This document shows, in pieces, positions 28,830-37,862 of a DNA stretch of 64,000 nucleotides. Source of the DNA: Australimonas brisbanensis. GTDB taxonomy: Bacteria; Chloroflexota; Dehalococcoidia; Lucifugimonadales; Australimonadaceae. A model generated the notes under the pieces. The model searched no databases. It had not been told where the DNA came from and saw only the letters and a list, made by a program, of their open reading frames with translations. The stretch spans positions 1 to 64,000 of the forward strand of contig JAYQTA010000009.1 in assembly GCA_038147155.1 (NCBI GenBank). Reading direction: 5' to 3'. The position numbers were made by a program, and so were the translations under genes. Each line of letters opens with the position of its first letter. Positions within the stretch are counted from its first letter, which is position 1.

Positions 28830-29243
28830 CTATGCGTCCAGCGCCTGGGTGACCAGGTCGGTCATGATCTGGGAGGGGCTCACGGTGCGCAGCCCCAGTT
28901 CCTCGTACATCTGCTGGCGGATCGGGTCGTTCACCCGGCAGACCACGTGGGGCACCCTGAAGGTGACCTGCGCCGTCTGGGCCGCCAGGGCGTTGGTGGT
29001 GTCCTGGCCCGTGAGGGCAGCGAAGGAGTCCACCGACTCGATGCCGTCGCGGCGCAGCTCATCGTGCGAGGTGCCGTCGCCCAGCACCATGGTCAGGCCC
29101 GGCTGCTCGGTGAGGCGTCGGAAATTCTCCGCCTCCAGGTCCAGTATCACCACCTCGTCGCCCCGCTCTAGCAACGCCTTGGTCACCATGGCGCCCAGGC
29201 GTCCACATCCCACGATGAGCACCTTCTTGCCGCCGCTAGCCAC
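28830..29243 (-). CDS. TrkA-N domain protein, single domain
   Basis: 137 aa. VLIVGCGRLGAMVTKALLERGDEVVILD is a typical RCK/TrkA-N nucleotide-binding fold; no TrkA-C domain follows. Two bases from the next trkA, so the two probably form a complex, with this one lacking its own ligand-binding lobe. Confidence 0.85.
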   Translation of the reverse strand: MASGGKKVLIVGCGRLGAMVTKALLERGDEVVILDLEAENFRRLTEQPGLTMVLGDGTSHDELRRDGIESVDSFAALTGQDTTNALAAQTAQVTFRVPHVVCRVNDPIRQQMYEELGLRTVSPSQIMTDLVTQALDA

Positions 29244-29255
29244 CCTGCGCCTCCC

Positions 29256-29705
29256 TCACGAGATGCCCGCCGTCACCCGGGCCTCGCTGCGCAGCACCAG
29301 CACCCGGCAGGGGCTGTGCTTGAGCAGGTAGGGCACCGTCTCGCCCAGGGTGGGCACACCGTAGTGCTCCTGGTAGGCGGCGCCCACCACCAGGGTGCCC
29401 GCGCTTCGGCTCTCCGCCTCCTGGACGATGGCCGAACCCCTGCTGCGCGCCTGGAGTATCTCCCCCTCCACCTTGCACTTGAGCGAACGCGCGTGGCGCT
29501 CCAGGGACTGGAGCACCTGCTCGCCGCGTGCCGTCTCCACGGGCACCTCCGCGTCCAGCGGGAGGGCATGGGAGACCTCGATGACGTAGAGGATCACCAC
29601 CGGGGACTTCTCGCGGCGCGCAAGCTCACAGGCCAGGCGCACTACCTCTTGGTCCTGGGGGCCGCCCTCCACGGGCACCAGCACCAGGGGACCTTGCGTG
29701 CCCAT
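29256..29705 (-). CDS. Universal stress protein domain protein
   Basis: 149 aa. LVLVPVEGGPQDQEVVRLACELARREKSPVVILYVIEV is a USP-like first half, and LVVGAAYQEHYGVPTLGETVPYLLKHSPCRVLVLR the second. The usual ATP loop GxxGxxxxxxxxxGS is replaced by a divergent sequence, so ATP binding is doubtful. Lies inside the potassium cluster. Confidence 0.8.
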   Translation of the reverse strand: MGTQGPLVLVPVEGGPQDQEVVRLACELARREKSPVVILYVIEVSHALPLDAEVPVETARGEQVLQSLERHARSLKCKVEGEILQARSRGSAIVQEAESRSAGTLVVGAAYQEHYGVPTLGETVPYLLKHSPCRVLVLRSEARVTAGIS

Positions 29706-29713
29706 CCTCGCTC

Positions 29714-30376
29714 CTACCGCAGCTTCAGCCGCTCGAGGGCATCCTCAGGCCCCGCGACCACCAGTTGGTCACCGGCCTGGAGTTGCTCGTCCTTGGAGGG
29801 CGCCAGGATAGGCTCGCGCCCCCGGCGGATCGCCACCACGGCCGAGCCGTATCGGTCGCGGGCGCCGGAGAAACCCGCCTGCTCCAGGGTGAGGCCCACC
29901 AGCGCCTCGGGCACGTTCAGCTTGGAGAAGCCGAAGTCGGCGGTCAGTTCCATGTACTCCAGCACCGCGCGCTGGAAGAGGCTGTGCGCCGTGCGCAGCC
30001 CTGTCTCCTGCTCCGGGTAGACCACCCGGTCCGCGCCCACCGCCTGGAGCGTCTTGCCGTGGAGCTCGCTGATGGCACGCGCCACCACATGGGCAACCTG
30101 GAACTGCTCCTTGAGCAGCACCGTGGTGAGCACGCTGGACTGGATGTCCGTCCCGATGGAGACGACGGCGGTGTCGAAGTTGCGGATGCCCGCCTCCTCC
30201 AGCAGCTCCGGGGAGGTGGAATCGCCCATCACCGCGTAGGTGACCTGGCCCATCATCTGCTGCACCAGCGACTCGTTCCGGTCGACGGCGAGCACGTCGT
30301 GGCCGATGCGGTACAGCTCCCTCGCGAGGGAGACGCCGAAGCGGCCCATGCCGATGACTGCTACTTGGTGTGCCAT
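29714..30376 (-). CDS. KtrA/TrkA-type potassium channel regulator
   Basis: 220 aa with HQVAVIGMGRFGVSLARELYRIGHDVLAVDRNE (NAD/ATP-binding) and a C-terminal TrkA-C lobe ending VVAGPEDALERLKL. Ten bases upstream of it lies the end of trkH, so this is the likely cognate KtrA subunit. Confidence 0.92.
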   Translation of the reverse strand: MAHQVAVIGMGRFGVSLARELYRIGHDVLAVDRNESLVQQMMGQVTYAVMGDSTSPELLEEAGIRNFDTAVVSIGTDIQSSVLTTVLLKEQFQVAHVVARAISELHGKTLQAVGADRVVYPEQETGLRTAHSLFQRAVLEYMELTADFGFSKLNVPEALVGLTLEQAGFSGARDRYGSAVVAIRRGREPILAPSKDEQLQAGDQLVVAGPEDALERLKLR

Positions 30377-30386
30377 TGCGCCCTAA

Positions 30387-31847
30387 TCACCCTATCCTAA
30401 CCCGTTCCTGTGCGTACCGGTAGACGGCCCGGCGCTCGCGCAGGGCGAGGCCCAGGGCCACGGTGAGGGGCCCCAGACGGCCCAGGTACATGGCGACGGT
30501 GATGGTGAGCTTGCCCGCATCGGACAGGTCCGGCGTCACCCCGCGTGAGAGGCCCGTGGTGCCGAGGGCCGAGACCGCCTCGAACAGCACCGAGAGGAAC
30601 CCGAACCGCCCCTGCTCCACCCCATCGAGCTCCGTGATGGCGAGGGTCAACACCACGGCAGCCAACACCACGCCCGACAGGATCAGGATCGCCAGCGCCC
30701 GTGCCACCTGGGGGTAGGGTATCTCCCGCCCGGCGAACTCGGCGCGCTCGCGCCCACGCACGGAGGCCAGCCCCGCCACCAGCAGCACCATGAAGGTGTT
30801 CACCTTGATGCCGCCCGCTGCCGAACCCGACGCCCCGCCGATGAACATGAGCACCATGTACAGGAAGTCGTTGCCGGGGCGCGTGGCGGAGAAGTCGATG
30901 GACGAGAAGCCCGCCGTGCGGGCGGTGATGGCCTGGAAGGTGGCGTTGGTGATGCGGTCGAACCAGCCCAGGCCCCCCAGGGTGGCCGGGTTGTGCAGTT
31001 CGAACAGCAGCATGGTGACCGCGCCTGCGGCCCACAGCACCAGGGTGCCCACGATGACCAATCGCGTGTCCAGCGTCCAGCGGGAGGGGCGCTTGCGGCG
31101 CGCCAGCTCCGCGACCACGGGGAAGCTGATGCCCCCCAGGACGATGAGCACTCCGATGATGCCCAGGGTCCACGGGTCGGACTGGTACCCCTCCAGGGAG
31201 GCCGAGCCCTTGAAGATGGTGAACCCCGCGTTGTTGAAGGCGGAGACGGCGTGGAACAGCGCGTCCCACGCGGCCTGCCCCAGGGGGTACTGGAGCGCGA
31301 AGCGCATGAAGAGCACCGCGGTGCCCACCACCTGCACCGCCAGGGCGAACCAGAGGATGTTGCGGCCCAGCTGCACCACCGAGCCCAGGGAGGCCGAACC
31401 CATGGTCTCGCGCACCAGGATGCGCTGGTTGAGGCTGATGCGCCGGCCGATGGCCGTGAGCACGACCACGCCGGCGCTCATGATGCCCAGCCCACCCAGG
31501 AACATGAGTACCGCGATGACCCCCTGCCCGAAGCCGCTCCAATAGGTGGCGGTGTCCACCACCACCAGCCCCGTGACGCAGGTGGCCGAGGTGGCGGTGA
31601 ACAGCGCCGTGAGCCAGCCCGCCCCGCCGGGGCCCACGCTGGCGGACGGGAGCATGAGCGCCACGGTGCCCGCCGCGATGAGCCCGGCGAAGCCCAGGGT
31701 GAGGGTGAGCAGGGCCGAGGTGGAGGCAGGGGGCGAGAAGCGCCGCCGCCGGTGCACGCGCACCCGCACCGGGGTGAGTTCCTGCTGGCGCGCGCGGCGC
31801 ACCACGCGATCACCCAGGCGCCGGGCGTTAGGACGCATGGCGCGCAC
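30387..31847 (-). CDS. TrkH/KtrB-type potassium uptake protein
   Basis: 486 aa from GTG 31847, or 483 from ATG 31838; neither has a clear ribosome-binding site. A basic N-terminal 40 residues precede the membrane domain. Four selectivity-filter loops are visible: ATCVTGL, AFNNAGF, ITARTAGF and ALGTTGLSRG. Conducts K+ (or Na+-coupled K+) uptake with TrkA partners downstream. Divergent from the cysteine synthase gene. Confidence 0.92.
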   Translation of the reverse strand: MRAMRPNARRLGDRVVRRARQQELTPVRVRVHRRRRFSPPASTSALLTLTLGFAGLIAAGTVALMLPSASVGPGGAGWLTALFTATSATCVTGLVVVDTATYWSGFGQGVIAVLMFLGGLGIMSAGVVVLTAIGRRISLNQRILVRETMGSASLGSVVQLGRNILWFALAVQVVGTAVLFMRFALQYPLGQAAWDALFHAVSAFNNAGFTIFKGSASLEGYQSDPWTLGIIGVLIVLGGISFPVVAELARRKRPSRWTLDTRLVIVGTLVLWAAGAVTMLLFELHNPATLGGLGWFDRITNATFQAITARTAGFSSIDFSATRPGNDFLYMVLMFIGGASGSAAGGIKVNTFMVLLVAGLASVRGRERAEFAGREIPYPQVARALAILILSGVVLAAVVLTLAITELDGVEQGRFGFLSVLFEAVSALGTTGLSRGVTPDLSDAGKLTITVAMYLGRLGPLTVALGLALRERRAVYRYAQERVRIG

Positions 31848-31998
31848 CGGCGCGGGGGGTGATGGGGGGCTTGGGGGTGATGAGTTGCTGGTGGGGCATG
31901 CGTGTTGCCCGTGGGCCCGGCGCGGGCGCCTCGGGGCCGGGCGCGAGCGTACGGCGCGGGCAGGGGGGTGTCAACGAGCCGCGGGTGCGGACGGGCGG

Positions 31999-32004
31999 TA
32001 GAAT
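31999..32004 (+). promoter_or_regulatory. -10 box TAGAAT for a leaderless cysteine synthase mRNA
   Basis: TAGAAT ends eight bases before ATG 32012, so the transcript would begin at the start codon. No Shine-Dalgarno sequence is present. No clear -35. Confidence 0.45.
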
Positions 32005-32011
32005 CGGGGAC

Positions 32012-32953
32012 ATGGATACCCCCTCTCGCCCCGTGCACGTGCTCGACCTGGTGGGTCGCACCCCGCTGGTGGAGCTCACGCACCTCTCCCCCAAGCCCGG
32101 CGTGCGCATCCTGGCCAAACTGGAGGGGGGCAACCCCTCCGGGTCAGTGAAGGACCGCATCGTGCTGGCCATGGTGGAGTCCGCGGAGCGTGCGGGGCTG
32201 CTGAAGCCGGGAGATACCATCGTGGAGGCGTCCACGGGGAACACAGCCATCGCCCTGGCCATGGTGGGCAAGCAGAAGGGCTATAAGGTGCGCATCGCCC
32301 TCCCGCGCGGCATCGTCCCATCCATACCGGATTTGCTCACCCTCTACGGGGCGCAGCTCACCTGGTGCGAGCCGGAGGGGGGCATGCGCTCGGTCATCGA
32401 GGCCGCGTGCGCCATCGCCGAGCAGGAGGGGGCGCTGGCGCTGAGCCAGTTCACCGATGTCTCCAACGTGGAGTGCCACTACCGCACCACAGGTTGGGAG
32501 ATCGCCAGCGCGGTGGAGAGGGTGGACGCCTTCATCGCGGGCATCGGCACCGGAGGGACCATCATGGGTGCGGGGCGCCGGCTGCGCGAGCGCTTCCCCA
32601 ACGTGCGGGTGGTGGGCGTGGAGCCGCGGTTGGGTGAACGCCTCCAGGGGCTGCGCTCCCTGGAGGAGGGCTACCTGCCGCCGCTGCTGGACCTGTCGGC
32701 GCTGGACGGGCGCTACCTGGTGGACTCGGCCTCGGCCATCGCCGCCGCGCGCACCGTCATCGAGACGGAGGGCATCTTCGCGGGTGTCTCCTCAGGGGCG
32801 ACGCTCCACGCCGCCTGGCGCGTGGCCGAGCGCATGGAGCGGGGCACCATCGTGGTGATGTTCTCCGACGGGGGCTGGAAGTACCTACCCGCGCGTCCGT
32901 GGGACGCTACCGGCGCGCAGGCCGAGGCGCTGGACGAGGTCCACTGGTGGTGA
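32012..32953 (+). CDS. PLP-dependent cysteine synthase (CysK/CysM family)
   Basis: 313 aa from ATG 32012. NPSGSVKDRI holds the PLP lysine near residue 45; STGNTAIALAMV, GTGGTIMGAG and VSSGAT are the cofactor-binding loops. Forms cysteine from an activated serine and sulfide. A CBS-like specificity cannot be excluded from sequence. The annotated longer ORF start at 31859 was rejected as it precedes the -10 box. Confidence 0.92.
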   Translation: MDTPSRPVHVLDLVGRTPLVELTHLSPKPGVRILAKLEGGNPSGSVKDRIVLAMVESAERAGLLKPGDTIVEASTGNTAIALAMVGKQKGYKVRIALPRGIVPSIPDLLTLYGAQLTWCEPEGGMRSVIEAACAIAEQEGALALSQFTDVSNVECHYRTTGWEIASAVERVDAFIAGIGTGGTIMGAGRRLRERFPNVRVVGVEPRLGERLQGLRSLEEGYLPPLLDLSALDGRYLVDSASAIAAARTVIETEGIFAGVSSGATLHAAWRVAERMERGTIVVMFSDGGWKYLPARPWDATGAQAEALDEVHWW

Positions 32954-32957
32954 GGGG

Positions 32958-33815
32958 CTAGGCCTTCACGCCCAGGACGCGCTCCAGGGCGCGACGGGTG
33001 AACACCACGGCCATCTCGCGCTTGTAGTCGGCGGAGCCACGCACGTCCGAGGTGGGGTCCACGATGTCCGCCACCAGCGCGGCGGCTTCGCGCACCGCAG
33101 CGAGCGTGGGCTTCTCGCCCCGCAGCGCATCCTCCACCGCCGACGCGCGCAGCGCCGTGGGCGCGACGGCCCCCAACCCCACGCGCACCTCGGCCACCTT
33201 GCCCCCCTCCACGCGGCCCAGCGCGGCCACGGAGACGGTGGCGTAGTCGTCCTCGGTGCGGGGCAGGTACTTGGTGTAAACCCACTCGCCCTTGGGCTGT
33301 GCGGGGACGGAGAGGCCCGCCACGATCTCCTCGGGCTCGGCCACCGTCTCGTAGTAGTCGGCGTAGAACTCGCCGATGGGCACCGTGCGCTCGCCCTTGG
33401 CCGAGACCAGGCGCACGGAGGCGTCCAGCACCAGCAGGGAGGGAGGCGGGTCCATGGCGGGGTCAGCGTGGGCCAGGCCACCGCCCACGGTTGCAGCGTT
33501 GCGGATGCGCACCGTGGCCACGCGCGAGTAGGCGTTGGCCAGCAGCGGGGCGACGCGCTTCACGTCGGCGGAGGTCTCCATCTCGCGCTGGGTGGTCATC
33601 CCGCCGATGGTGAGGGCGGTGCCCTGGGCGCTGATGCCGGAGGCGTCCTTCACCCGGTGCAGGGAGATGATGTGCTCCGGGGTGATGAGCGATTGCTTGA
33701 GCAAGATGGCCAGTGAGGTGCCGCCGGAGGCGAGCTTGGCTGCATCGGCGTGCTGGGCCAGCAGCCCAGCGGCCTCCTGGAGCGTTGCGGGGGTGTGGTA
33801 GGCGAAGTCCTGCAT
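32958..33815 (-). CDS. Molybdenum hydroxylase FAD-binding (medium) subunit, CoxM-like
   Basis: 285 aa. FAD-binding PCMH/VAO-type fold: LASGGTSLAILLK, ATVRIRNAATVGGGLAHADPAMD (the AxxQIRNxATxGGN region) and the CO dehydrogenase flavoprotein C-terminal domain. Transfers electrons from a [2Fe-2S] subunit to FAD. Directly follows coxS; the molybdopterin large subunit is missing from the locus. Confidence 0.9.
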   Translation of the reverse strand: MQDFAYHTPATLQEAAGLLAQHADAAKLASGGTSLAILLKQSLITPEHIISLHRVKDASGISAQGTALTIGGMTTQREMETSADVKRVAPLLANAYSRVATVRIRNAATVGGGLAHADPAMDPPPSLLVLDASVRLVSAKGERTVPIGEFYADYYETVAEPEEIVAGLSVPAQPKGEWVYTKYLPRTEDDYATVSVAALGRVEGGKVAEVRVGLGAVAPTALRASAVEDALRGEKPTLAAVREAAALVADIVDPTSDVRGSADYKREMAVVFTRRALERVLGVKA

Positions 33816-34307
33816 CTAGGCCCCCTTGCTCATGGTCTGCGCGGCGGCCTTGATGGAGTCGATGATCTGGTAGTAGCCCGTGCAGCGGCACAGGTTGCCC
33901 ATCATCCACTCCTTGATCTCGGCCTCCGAGGGAGAGGGGTTGGTCTCCAGCAGCGCCTTGGCGGCCATGATCTGGCCGGGGGTGCAGGCGCCGCACTGGA
34001 AGCCACCGTTGGCGATGAACGCCTCCTGCACCGGGTGCAGGTCATCCCCGTTGGCCACGCCCTCGATGGTGTTCACCGCGCACCCGTCGGCGCGCACCGC
34101 CAGGGTGAGGCAGGAGGAGACGATCTTCCCGTCCAGTTCCACGGTGCAGGCACCGCAAACGCCCACGGAGCAGGTCTCCTTGGTGCCGGTGAGGCCCAGG
34201 TCGTACCGAAGCAGATCCACCAGGGTGCGGTAGGGCGGCACCTCGGCGGAATACGGCTTGCCGTTGACGGTCAGGCTGACTTTGACCCGGGCAGGTGCTT
34301 GCGCCAT
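33816..34307 (-). CDS. Molybdenum hydroxylase [2Fe-2S] (small) subunit, CoxS-like
   Basis: 163 aa from ATG at 34307. Plant-type ferredoxin motif CSVGVCGACTVELDG near residues 50-64 with a later Cys, then the second cluster FQCGACTPGQIM and LCRCTGYYQII. Its stop abuts the coxM ATG (TAGATG). Confidence 0.94.
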   Translation of the reverse strand: MAQAPARVKVSLTVNGKPYSAEVPPYRTLVDLLRYDLGLTGTKETCSVGVCGACTVELDGKIVSSCLTLAVRADGCAVNTIEGVANGDDLHPVQEAFIANGGFQCGACTPGQIMAAKALLETNPSPSEAEIKEWMMGNLCRCTGYYQIIDSIKAAAQTMSKGA

Positions 34308-34406
34308 GTGCTCCCCCGTTGGGTGGACTCGCCCGCGCTGACGGGCCTGCGCGATACTACCGCACCGGCGCACCCGCTGCCAAACGCGGGCCCGTGGAGG
34401 GTGAGG

Positions 34407-34853
34407 ATGGATGTGACGGTGCTGCTGCTGGTGGTGGTCTCGGCGGCGTTGGCGGCGGCGGGGCTGTTCCTGGTGGCCCAGGGACTGCGCGTGCGGGGCG
34501 AGATATCCCGCGCGCTGGTGGCCGAGCACGCCACCGCGCCCAGCGCTCCAGCGGGGGGAGCAGGCGGTGCGCTGGAGGCCCTGGCTCACGAGCCCATCAG
34601 GGATGCGCGCACCGCCCGGGCGCGGGCAGAGCAGATACGCCACCACACCCACGAGGAGGTGGGCAACTTCCAGCAGACGGTGGCCGATTCGCCAGAGCGC
34701 CAGTGGTTCCTCAACGGCCTCACGATACGCACGGCGCTGAATATGGCCATCATGGGCTACGGCGTGGCCAACCTAGCCATGGCCACGGGCGCGGGCATGC
34801 TGCTCACCGCCATCGCCCTGGCGGGTGCGGGGATACCACTGGCGCTGCGCTAG
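34407..34853 (+). CDS. Membrane protein, function unknown
   Basis: 148 aa from ATG 34407 behind GGAGG. A first span VLLLVVVSAALAAAGLFLVAQGL, a soluble helical middle (ARARAEQIRHHTHEEVGNFQ), then two hydrophobic segments near the end (MAIMGYGVANLAMATGAGMLLTAIALAGAG). No family recognised. Ends by overlapping the convergent ABC permease gene. Confidence 0.7.
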   Translation: MDVTVLLLVVVSAALAAAGLFLVAQGLRVRGEISRALVAEHATAPSAPAGGAGGALEALAHEPIRDARTARARAEQIRHHTHEEVGNFQQTVADSPERQWFLNGLTIRTALNMAIMGYGVANLAMATGAGMLLTAIALAGAGIPLALR

Positions 34854-36577
34854 CGCCGGATGCGCCGCGCGGCCAGGCCCGCGAGAACCAGGACCGACAG
34901 CACGCCCACCGCGGCCAGCAGCCCCAGCGCCGCCGCCTCCCCGGTGTGGTTCCCCCACAGCCGCCACACCAGGGTGCTCACCACCAACGGCTCGCCCTCG
35001 CGGGTGAGCACCAGGGGCAGCGTGAGTTCCCGCACGGCCACCACCGCCAGCAGTGCCCACGCCGCCAGGGTGGAGGGGGCGGCCAGCGGGGCCAGCACCG
35101 AGCGCAGGACACGCACCGGCCCTGCCCCGGCCACAAGTGCGGCATCGCCCAGCGCCTGGTCCAGCTGCCCCAGGCCCGCGGCCTGCACCCGGTAGGCCAG
35201 GGCGATGCGGTAGGCGTAGGCGAGCACCAGCACCGCCAGGGGGGCGATGGGCGGCAGCCACAGGTAGAACACCAGCAGGCCGTTGGCCGCCAGCACCGCG
35301 GGCAGCGCCACGGATGACGAGGCCAGCGCGTCCACCCCCGCGCCCACGCGCCGGCCCACCACGCACATGCGCACGGCCCACGCCAGCACCAGCGCCACCC
35401 CCACGGCCAGGGAGGGCGCGGCCACGGCCAGCACCGCCGTGTTGGCCAGGGCCCCTGGCAATCGCGCATCGCCCAGGAGGCCACGGTACTGGTCGAGGGA
35501 CGCCAGCGCCCATGCCTCGCGCCCCGGTGGCAGGTACTGGGGTAGCAGGCTGGTCCACGCCAGCACCGCCAGCGGGGCCAGCGCGGTGAGGGCCAGCCAC
35601 CCGCCCACCAGGCCCGCCGCGGGCCAGCGCCAGCGCCCCAGGGCCAGCGGGGCGCGCGGGTGCCCCCCGGCGCGCAGGGTGGCGAAGCGCGCGCCCTGGC
35701 GCGTGAGCCGGGCGAAGGCCCACACCAGCACCCCCGTCAGCGCCAGGACGTGCAGCCCCAGTGCGGCCACGGTGCCGTGCGCGGGTTGCCCTCCCACGGC
35801 GTCGGCCAGCGCGTAGTAGATGCGGGTGGAGAAGATGTCCGCCCCCGCCCCCAGCGCCAGCAGCAGCGGCACCTCGAACGCCTCCACCGTGAGCACCGCC
35901 GCCAGCGCCATGGCCCCCAGCAGGTGGGGGCGCACCGCGGGCAGGGTGATGTGCAGCGCCACCCGCCAGTCCGGCGCCCCTCCCACGCGTGCGGCCTCCT
36001 CCAGCGCGGGGTCCACGTTGCGCAGCGCGGCGCGGGCGAACAGGTAGAGGAGCGTCACCAGCCCAACCCCCTGCACGAAGACCATCCCGCCCATGCTGAA
36101 GGGATCGAAGGGCCCGGCGCTGGCGGGCCAGGGCAGAAGCCAGCGCCAGGCCAGGTTCATCAGCCCCGTGCGCTCCCCCAGCAGGAGCACCCAGCCGATG
36201 GTCTGGGCGATGGGGGGCGTGAGCAGGGGGGCCAGCAGCACCAGGGGCACCAGGGCGCGGCCCGGCAGGTCGGTGCGCTCGGTGAGCCAGGCCAGGGGGA
36301 CGGCGATGACGGTGCCCACCAGCACGGAGCCCGCCGTGAACAGGGCCGTGTCCCCGGCCGTGCCCCACAGCCCGCCGCCTGCGTACAGCCCCGTCACGTT
36401 GCCCAGGCCCCAACCGGTGCCCTGGGCGAAGGGCAGGGCGGTGGCCGGCACCCGGAACGCCCCCAGCGCCAGAACCAACAGGGGCGGGGCCACCAGCCAG
36501 CACGCCGCCACCACTCCGGCCAGGGCGGGCAGGCGGGGCGAGCGGAGCGCGCGGCGGAGGGCGGTGAGAGGTTGCAC
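34850..36577 (-). CDS. ABC transporter permease, fused double-domain (FbpB-like)
   Basis: 575 aa from GTG at 36577. Two homologous BPD-transporter permease halves, each with about six spans; EEAARVGGAPDWRVALHITLPAVRP and DALVAGAGPVRVLRSVLAPLAAPSTL are the EAA loops that bind the ATPase. The fused layout and the neighbouring binding protein suggest iron(III) or a similar import system. No ATPase gene is nearby. Confidence 0.85.
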   Translation of the reverse strand: MQPLTALRRALRSPRLPALAGVVAACWLVAPPLLVLALGAFRVPATALPFAQGTGWGLGNVTGLYAGGGLWGTAGDTALFTAGSVLVGTVIAVPLAWLTERTDLPGRALVPLVLLAPLLTPPIAQTIGWVLLLGERTGLMNLAWRWLLPWPASAGPFDPFSMGGMVFVQGVGLVTLLYLFARAALRNVDPALEEAARVGGAPDWRVALHITLPAVRPHLLGAMALAAVLTVEAFEVPLLLALGAGADIFSTRIYYALADAVGGQPAHGTVAALGLHVLALTGVLVWAFARLTRQGARFATLRAGGHPRAPLALGRWRWPAAGLVGGWLALTALAPLAVLAWTSLLPQYLPPGREAWALASLDQYRGLLGDARLPGALANTAVLAVAAPSLAVGVALVLAWAVRMCVVGRRVGAGVDALASSSVALPAVLAANGLLVFYLWLPPIAPLAVLVLAYAYRIALAYRVQAAGLGQLDQALGDAALVAGAGPVRVLRSVLAPLAAPSTLAAWALLAVVAVRELTLPLVLTREGEPLVVSTLVWRLWGNHTGEAAALGLLAAVGVLSVLVLAGLAARRIRR

Positions 36578-36624
36578 GCCCGCAGGATAGCCCCGGCCGG
36601 GGCAAGGGCGCCTCCCCGCAGACG

Positions 36625-37737
36625 CTAACTGCCGGGGAAGAGGGCGTCTTGGAAGGTGCGGGTGGCCGCCGAGCGTTCCCGGAAGGTGGCGGGGCTCTCG
36701 TACACCAGGTCGAGTTCCGCGAAGCGCCCGCTGGTGAGCCCCTCCGGCCCGTGGCCGAAGGCCGCCCACCCCTGGCCGATGGCCTCCCAGGAGAGGGCCG
36801 AGGCCTCCCGCGAGGTGCTCCACGCCGCGAACAGGCGCGCCGCGTTGGGGTGAGGTGCGCCCGCCGCCACAGCGTGGGAGAACAGGTTCACGCCCATGCC
36901 CGGGTTCCAGAAGGGCTCGATGAACCCCGTGCCCAGCAGGGCCTGCGGGTACCCGTAGCCCAGGTACTGGAGCGGGCGCTCACCGGAGACGGTGAGCGCG
37001 TCGCAGTCCGAGGTCACCACCACGTCCTGCTCATCCAGCAGGCGCCGGTGGAACTCGATCATCACCTGCGGGTCGTAGTAGAGCGCCAAGAACCCGTTGC
37101 CCGCGCGCAGCAGGAAGTCCGGTGCGCAGATCAGGCCCTTCCAGCGCGGGTCGAGCCAGTCGGCCAGGGTGCGGGGCAGGTCGGCGGGGTCCACGTCGCG
37201 GGTGTTGGCGAAGTGGGTGTACTGCGATTGGGCAACGCCGATGGCGCTGCCCACCCCGTCCGCGTCCCAGGCGCGCTGCGCCGGCGCGCCCAGCGCGGCC
37301 CAGTCCACCGAGGCGGCAAGGCCTGCGTCGAGATAGGCGGCCATCTGGGACATGGACAGGTAGGCCACATCGGTCTGCGCGCGCCCTGCCTCGGCCTCGG
37401 CGGTGAGGGTGCTCACCACCTGGAAGGAGGCGAGTGCGCGCCCTGAGCAATCGATGGAGAATCGGGCGGTGAACACCGCGCACCAGGCGTCGATCTGGTC
37501 CTGGTTGTACCCGTCCCAGCGCACCGAGCCCTCGGCTCGCGCCGCGGCCACCAGCGCCTCCAGCCCGGTGGCGTCCCAATCGGCGTCCAGCGTTCGGTAG
37601 GCGCTCCCTTCAGCCAGACGGGCCGGGTTGCCGCGCGGGGTCAGGTCCAGCGCGGGGGTGGGGGAGGCGGCGGGGGCGCTGGAGCAGCCCACCAGCAGTG
37701 CCAGGGCCAGGGGGAGCAGGAGCAGGGAACGGGGCAT
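36625..37737 (-). CDS. Lipoprotein substrate-binding protein of the ABC transporter
   Basis: 370 aa from ATG at 37737. Signal peptide with lipobox LALLVGCSS (Cys near residue 18), followed by a Pro/Thr linker and a class II periplasmic binding fold (FbpA-like) with GSVRWDGYNQDQIDAWCAVF. Captures solute outside the membrane for the permease. The ligand (ferric iron, phosphonate, other) is not determinable by eye. Confidence 0.85.
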   Translation of the reverse strand: MPRSLLLLPLALALLVGCSSAPAASPTPALDLTPRGNPARLAEGSAYRTLDADWDATGLEALVAAARAEGSVRWDGYNQDQIDAWCAVFTARFSIDCSGRALASFQVVSTLTAEAEAGRAQTDVAYLSMSQMAAYLDAGLAASVDWAALGAPAQRAWDADGVGSAIGVAQSQYTHFANTRDVDPADLPRTLADWLDPRWKGLICAPDFLLRAGNGFLALYYDPQVMIEFHRRLLDEQDVVVTSDCDALTVSGERPLQYLGYGYPQALLGTGFIEPFWNPGMGVNLFSHAVAAGAPHPNAARLFAAWSTSREASALSWEAIGQGWAAFGHGPEGLTSGRFAELDLVYESPATFRERSAATRTFQDALFPGS

Positions 37738-37817
37738 GGGCTCTCCTTCGTGTTTGGGAGCGGGTGCGGAGAGACATTGTACGGCCCCTGGCACGGGCTG
37801 GTCACGCGGGCGCGCGC

Positions 37818-37847
37818 TTGACCCCCCGCACGCGCCCGCCTCAAAAT
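37818..37847 (+). promoter_or_regulatory. Promoter of the hybrid kinase gene
   Basis: TTGACC (37818-37823), 17 or 18 bp, then TCAAAA or CAAAAT (37841-37847). Followed by GGAGGG and ATG 37863. Good overall match. Confidence 0.6.
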
Positions 37848-37862
37848 CTGGCCGGAGGGTTC

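Noticed and set aside
34773..36605. 610-codon minus-strand ORF in the ABC permease region
   Set aside because: Shadow of the permease gene; low-complexity residues and no membrane pattern.
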